Positions 63,002 to 64,000 of a stretch of DNA of 64,000 nt are shown here, one piece after another (position 1 is the first letter of the stretch; every line of letters begins with the position of its first letter). The notes beneath the pieces are model-generated. The model worked only from the letters and a program-made list of their open reading frames with translations, made no database searches and was not told the origin of the DNA. The DNA is from a bacterium. Lineage in GTDB: Bacteria > Zhuqueibacterota > Zhuqueibacteria > Zhuqueibacterales > Zhuqueibacteraceae. The DNA is taken from positions 1 through 64,000 of the forward strand of contig JAKLJX010000013.1 in assembly GCA_023150945.1 (NCBI GenBank), given 5' to 3'. The translations under genes were made by a program, and so were the position numbers.

Positions 63002-63951
63002 TGCGCCGCATGCCTATGCTCGCCGCAGTAGTGCTCAGTGTGTTGGCAGTGCAGCAAACCGCGCGGGCGTGTTCGGTTTGCCGCTGTGGTGATCAAAGTT
63101 TTTTCATCAACAATGCCCGGCAGCTCACGGGTGGTCGTTTATTGATTGCGGTCGAGCATCTCCACACGCGCAAGAGTGCCGCGGTGCTGCATGGGCATGA
63201 TGACGGCGGCCACGGCCTGGCCAAGCTGTCCGGCTCCGGGAGCGGCCAGCACGAGGAAGTGGGCCGGGAAGCGCAGACGCAACATACCGTGCAGCTCAGC
63301 TTCAAATATGGCCTGAGCGATCGCTTGATGCTGCTGGCCACCGCGCCGTACGTGTTCAATCGCATTGCCGCGGACGCCGGCGTGGAAACCGCCAATGGTT
63401 TGGGCGATCCCGAAGTCATGGCGATTGCGCGCTTGCTCGATTTTGGCGGTGGCGCTTGGCGGCTGCAAGGCGCGGCCGGCGGCCGCCTGCCCCTGGGCGC
63501 CGCTAATCTGGAGGAGGGCGCGGGCGTACGCCGGGATCAGCATCTGCAACCCGGCAGCGGCGCTTGGGCCGGCATCTTCGGCGTGCAATTGCTGCAGGCC
63601 TCCGGCCGCGTGCCGCTGTTCTTGAGCGTGAGTTATCAAACCAACGGCAGCAACGAGCAAAAGTTTGCTTACGGTAATGTCTTCCGTTTCAACGCGGCGG
63701 CGCAAACCGCGCTGACCGGGTCGTTCGATTTGATCGCGGAAGTCAACGGCCGCGTGGCGGATTATGACACATTCGGCGCGGAAGCCGATGCCAACAGCGG
63801 CGGCACGGCGGTTTACTTTTCGCCGGGGTTGCGCCTGCGCTTCGGCGTGGCTTCCGTGCGCAGTCAGGTGCAAATTCCTCTCGTCGAAAGCTTGCACGGT
63901 GAGCAGAACGAGAAGATCAATCTGCGCACCGGTTTGGTGTGGGAACTTTAA
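63001..63951 (+). CDS. Outer-membrane beta-barrel protein with N-terminal CxxCxC motif
   Basis: 316 residues. The signal peptide ends near ARACS and is directly followed by CSVCRCGDQSF. The rest is an amphipathic beta-barrel (HTVQLSFKYGLSDRLMLLATAPYV, GAAGGRLPLG, terminal LVWEL). The layout matches transporter/MetA-pathway-like barrels commonly found with metal or cytochrome genes. The mature N-terminal cysteines and a His-rich loop (HGHDDGGHG, about 61-69) suggest metal handling, for example copper; this is inferred. Ribosome site GAGGAG. Confidence 0.75.
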   Translation: MRRMPMLAAVVLSVLAVQQTARACSVCRCGDQSFFINNARQLTGGRLLIAVEHLHTRKSAAVLHGHDDGGHGLAKLSGSGSGQHEEVGREAQTQHTVQLSFKYGLSDRLMLLATAPYVFNRIAADAGVETANGLGDPEVMAIARLLDFGGGAWRLQGAAGGRLPLGAANLEEGAGVRRDQHLQPGSGAWAGIFGVQLLQASGRVPLFLSVSYQTNGSNEQKFAYGNVFRFNAAAQTALTGSFDLIAEVNGRVADYDTFGAEADANSGGTAVYFSPGLRLRFGVASVRSQVQIPLVESLHGEQNEKINLRTGLVWEL

Positions 63952-64000
63952 AGGATGTGGGAAGCGTGCGAGGGTATAAAGGCCCGGCCGCCTCAATCTC

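Noticed and set aside
1-64000. tRNA, rRNA or replication-origin sequences
   Set aside because: No cloverleaf with a GTTCRANNC T-loop, no rRNA-like core and no DnaA-box cluster was noticed; reading by eye can miss a diverged one.

Overview
The window most likely comes from a Gram-negative bacterium of the FCB/KSB1-like kind, with a GC-rich chromosome. Supporting evidence: several secreted proteins end in a PNPFNP-type (FlgD-like, T9SS-style) sorting domain. A PorV/UPF0164 protein, a GWxTD-domain protein, a carboxypeptidase-regulatory-domain TonB receptor, a Pal lipoprotein and Tat/Sec/lipoprotein signals are also present. The species is inferred, and no rRNA or tRNA gene was found.

Region 1 (1-8000) is an accessory zone. 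It starts inside an IS21-type element (istB and right end). It continues as an array of AT-richer, same-strand genes separated by attC-like imperfect palindromes (about 1398-1524, 2546-2638, 6281-6344, 7187-7278), which looks like an integron cassette array with no integrase in view. The cassettes carry a small unknown protein, a PD40/TolB-like exported propeller, a membrane-anchored NACHT NTPase followed in frame after one TGA by a HEAT-repeat protein, and a signal-peptide/TM protein. Two related group II intron tails (domains V-VI) lie in the array. An IS91-type transposase remnant, split by a 65-bp palindromic insert, closes it.

Region 2 (8000-19800) is mixed. It holds a GH105-like hydrolase with a translationally coupled sugar isomerase, a nucleotidyltransferase, a GC-rich AraC/DinB pair, an IS66 remnant, Pal, and a minus-strand two-component cluster (NtrC-type regulator, histidine kinase, CheY-like regulator). 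Spacers here carry copies of a dispersed repeat of about 95 bp.

Region 3 (19800-36930) reads like one plus-strand regulon. A DeoR-family regulator has a good promoter and helically phased direct repeats. It is followed by AgaS-type SIS isomerase/deaminase, PfkB kinase, GatZ/KbaZ-type tagatose-bisphosphate aldolase, an EamA permease, an exported GH114 endo-polygalactosaminidase, a GWxTD protein, a TonB-dependent receptor, a T9SS-tailed protein, PorV, a TIG/NHL lipoprotein and a LamG protein. The parsimonious reading is capture and breakdown of a galactosamine-containing polymer outside the cell, uptake, and catabolism through tagatose phosphates.

Region 4 (37100-61200) is a long plus-strand run of exported enzymes: two amidohydrolases, a GH36-like alpha-galactosidase, a GH18 chitinase-like enzyme, three GH42-like or unclassified TIM-barrel proteins, a GGT-like hydrolase and an MBL-fold protein. 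It also has a tandem pair of unknown paralogues, a Tat-exported Gfo/Idh/MocA oxidoreductase, an MFS/spermidine-synthase/TPR fusion and a NodB-type deacetylase protein. It appears to extend the polysaccharide-processing theme. The window ends with a decayed T9SS cargo tail, intergenic repeats and an outer-membrane beta-barrel protein.
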